From NCBI GenBank assembly GCA_021209875.1, contig JAGYVD010000001.1, forward strand, positions 7,095,522 to 7,159,521: DNA of 64,000 nt. The letters are read 5' to 3'. The position numbers were made by a program, and so were the translations under genes. The notes beneath the pieces were generated by a model. The model searched no databases, was not told where the DNA came from, and saw only the letters and a list, made by a program, of their open reading frames with translations. The stretch comes from Rosellinia necatrix. Its lineage: Eukaryota; Ascomycota; Sordariomycetes; Xylariales; Xylariaceae. Of the stretch, positions 62,401-64,000 are shown piece by piece (position 1 is the stretch's first letter; each line of letters begins with the position of its first letter).

Positions 62401-63735
62401 TAATTTTAAAAAGTTTAAAAATTTTTATAAATATTTAAATTAAACTTTTTATTTTAATAAAGTTATAATCTATAAAAATATATAAAATTTATTATTATAT
62501 AATATATTTTTTATATTTATATATATTAAATTAAAATTATTATTATTTTAATAATATTTTTAAAATATATTATTATTAATTATAATAAATTTTAAAAATA
62601 AAAAATATATTAACTTTAAAAAAATAGTTTTCAAATAAAAAATATATTATATAAAATTTTATTTAATAAAAGTTATATTTAATTATAAAATATAATATTT
62701 AATAAAGCTTAATTAAAATAAAGATTATTATTATATAATAAATAATAAATATATAACTATATATATATTTTAAAACTTTTAGTTATAAAATTTAAATTTA
62801 TTTTATAATTAAACTTAAATTAATAAAAAATTATTTATATATAATGTTTAATTTTATAAAATAAAATGTAATTAAATTTTTATATTAAATTTAAATAAAA
62901 AACTATATTATATAATTTTTTGTTTTAAAGCGTTTTTAAAAATTATAAAAATTAAATAAAAATATTTTATTAAATTAATTATTAAAATATAAATAATTTT
63001 AAATAAATAAGTTTTTTATAATATATAAAAATTAAATTATTGTTTTAGTTGTATATATTTTATAATATATTAATAAATATTAAAATATATAATAATAAAA
63101 ATATAATTTTAGTTTTTAATTTTATAATATAAATTTAATATTATTAAATAAATAAAAGTTTATTTAAAAATTATATTTTTTAAATATATTAAAATTTAAT
63201 ATAATATTAAAATTAAAATAAAAAACAAATAATTTTTATAATTTAAATAATAAAAATTATAAAACATTAAAACGTTTATTTTTTAAAAATATTTAAACTT
63301 TTAAACATATAAGTTATAAATTTATTTTAAAATATTAAACAATTATATTTTTAAAAATATTTAAAGCTAAAGTTTTATAATTTAAAATTAATTATTATAT
63401 AAAACTGTTAAAAAATAAAAAAAATATAAAAATTATATAATTAAAGTTTATATTTTTAAATAAATTATTAAATTTATATAAAATATATTTTATTATTTTT
63501 ATTTTTATATTTTAACTAAAAATAAATTAATATTATATATATATAATATAAATTATTAATATTTTTAAAACTATATTTATTTTTAAAATATATATTATTT
63601 TATCAATATTAAAACTTAAATAATTTAATATATAAATTTTTATTTTTAATAATTAAACATTAAGCTTATTCTTATTTATACTTTTAGTTTTACTTCTTTT
63701 CTTTATAAAATATTTATATTTTATATATTTCTTGT

Positions 63736-63780
63736 TTTAGTTAGAAAGTAGAGGTAGGAGTCTGGCTGGAGCAGGCGCCA
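63736..63780. other. normal-composition junction between desert and telomere
   Basis: About 45 bases with ordinary G+C (GAGGTAGGAGTCTGGCTGG) separate nearly pure A+T sequence from the first TTAGGG repeat. No copy was found elsewhere in the window. No subtelomeric helicase gene of the RecQ type is present next to it. Confidence 0.6.
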
Positions 63781-64000
63781 GGGTTAGGGTTAGGGTTAGG
63801 GTTAGGGTTAGGGTTAGGGTTAGGGTTAGGGTTAGGGTTAGGGTTAGGGTTAGGGTTAGGGTTAGGGTTAGGGTTAGGGTTAGGGTTAGGGTTAGGGTTA
63901 GGGTTAGGGTTAGGGTTAGGGTTAGGGTTAGGGTTAGGGTTAGGGTTAGGGTTAGGGTTAGGGTTAGGGTTAGGGTTAGGGTTAGGGTTAGGGTTAGGGT
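63781..64000 (+). repeat. telomere, (TTAGGG)n
   Basis: 220 bp of perfect TTAGGG units (about 36) running to the end of the window in the G-rich-strand-to-3'-end orientation. This is therefore the right end of a chromosome. Confidence 0.98.

Larger units (their letters stand above)
49200..63735. other. A+T-rich subtelomeric desert 2, RIP-like decayed repeats
   Basis: Same composition as the first desert, becoming nearly pure A+T from 57.2 kb to the telomere. No gene is recognisable. 49.2-52.2 kb and 59.4-63.7 kb contain no repeat that I could pair by eye, apart from AT-rich low complexity; all other elements are listed separately. Confidence 0.85.

Noticed and set aside
1..64000. tRNA, rRNA, riboswitch or centromere-like features
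   Set aside because: I scanned for tRNA T-loop words, rRNA cores and long ordered satellites and saw none that hold up; a covariance-model scan would be needed to exclude small RNAs.

Overview
This is the right end of a chromosome from a filamentous ascomycete (Pezizomycotina-type fungus). The window closes in a run of TTAGGG repeats (63781-64000). Genes have short GT...CTGAC...AG introns, and the gene products (chitin deacetylase, tannase/feruloyl esterase family, MSS116-like mitochondrial DEAD-box helicase, fungal PD-(D/E)XK-like protein) are typical of moulds. Roughly three quarters of the window is extremely A+T-rich repeat sequence of the kind left by repeat-induced point mutation (RIP). 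The species cannot be named from the sequence.

Layout. (1) 1-15.7 kb has normal base composition and low gene density: a secreted chitin deacetylase with four introns (674-1917, +), an amidoligase-like protein (2430-3926, -), an MSS116-like DEAD-box RNA helicase (9695-11437, -) and a tannase/feruloyl-esterase-family protein (13746-15353, +). Two direct copies of a ~160-bp solo-LTR-like sequence (5460-5621 and 15475-15634) bracket about 10 kb of this, and a small decayed gene relic lies at 5807-6052. (2) About 15.7-45.36 kb is an A+T-rich desert of decayed retroelements. At least five LTR-like repeat families can be read by eye, including a near-complete 7.5-kb element with paired 259-bp LTRs (31046-38556). 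Short islands of normal G+C content are mostly solo-LTR-sized sequences. (3) About 45.37-49.2 kb is an isolated island of normal DNA with two genes: a PD-(D/E)XK nuclease-like protein (45753-47321) and an alpha/beta hydrolase (47805-49132) with two small frame-changing lesions. (4) 49.2-63.74 kb is a second A+T-rich desert. It includes a truncated second copy (52270-56272) of the 21.1-25.4 kb element, a degenerate ~62-bp tandem array, a 9-bp minisatellite of about 56 units, and further decayed LTRs. (5) A ~40-bp stretch of normal composition joins the desert to the telomere.

The genes do not form an obvious pathway or cluster. Two encode likely carbohydrate/ester-active enzymes (chitin deacetylase, tannase family) and the others are unrelated. 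The most interesting signals are: the tannase-family protein that has lost both cysteines of the family's CS-D-HC catalytic disulfide together; the alpha/beta hydrolase whose 8-bp duplication at the splice acceptor could be repaired by a donor 4 bp downstream; and a 234-bp unmutated insertion with a perfect 5-bp target duplication whose empty site is preserved in the second copy of the host repeat. I did not find a convincing wholly new multi-gene system.
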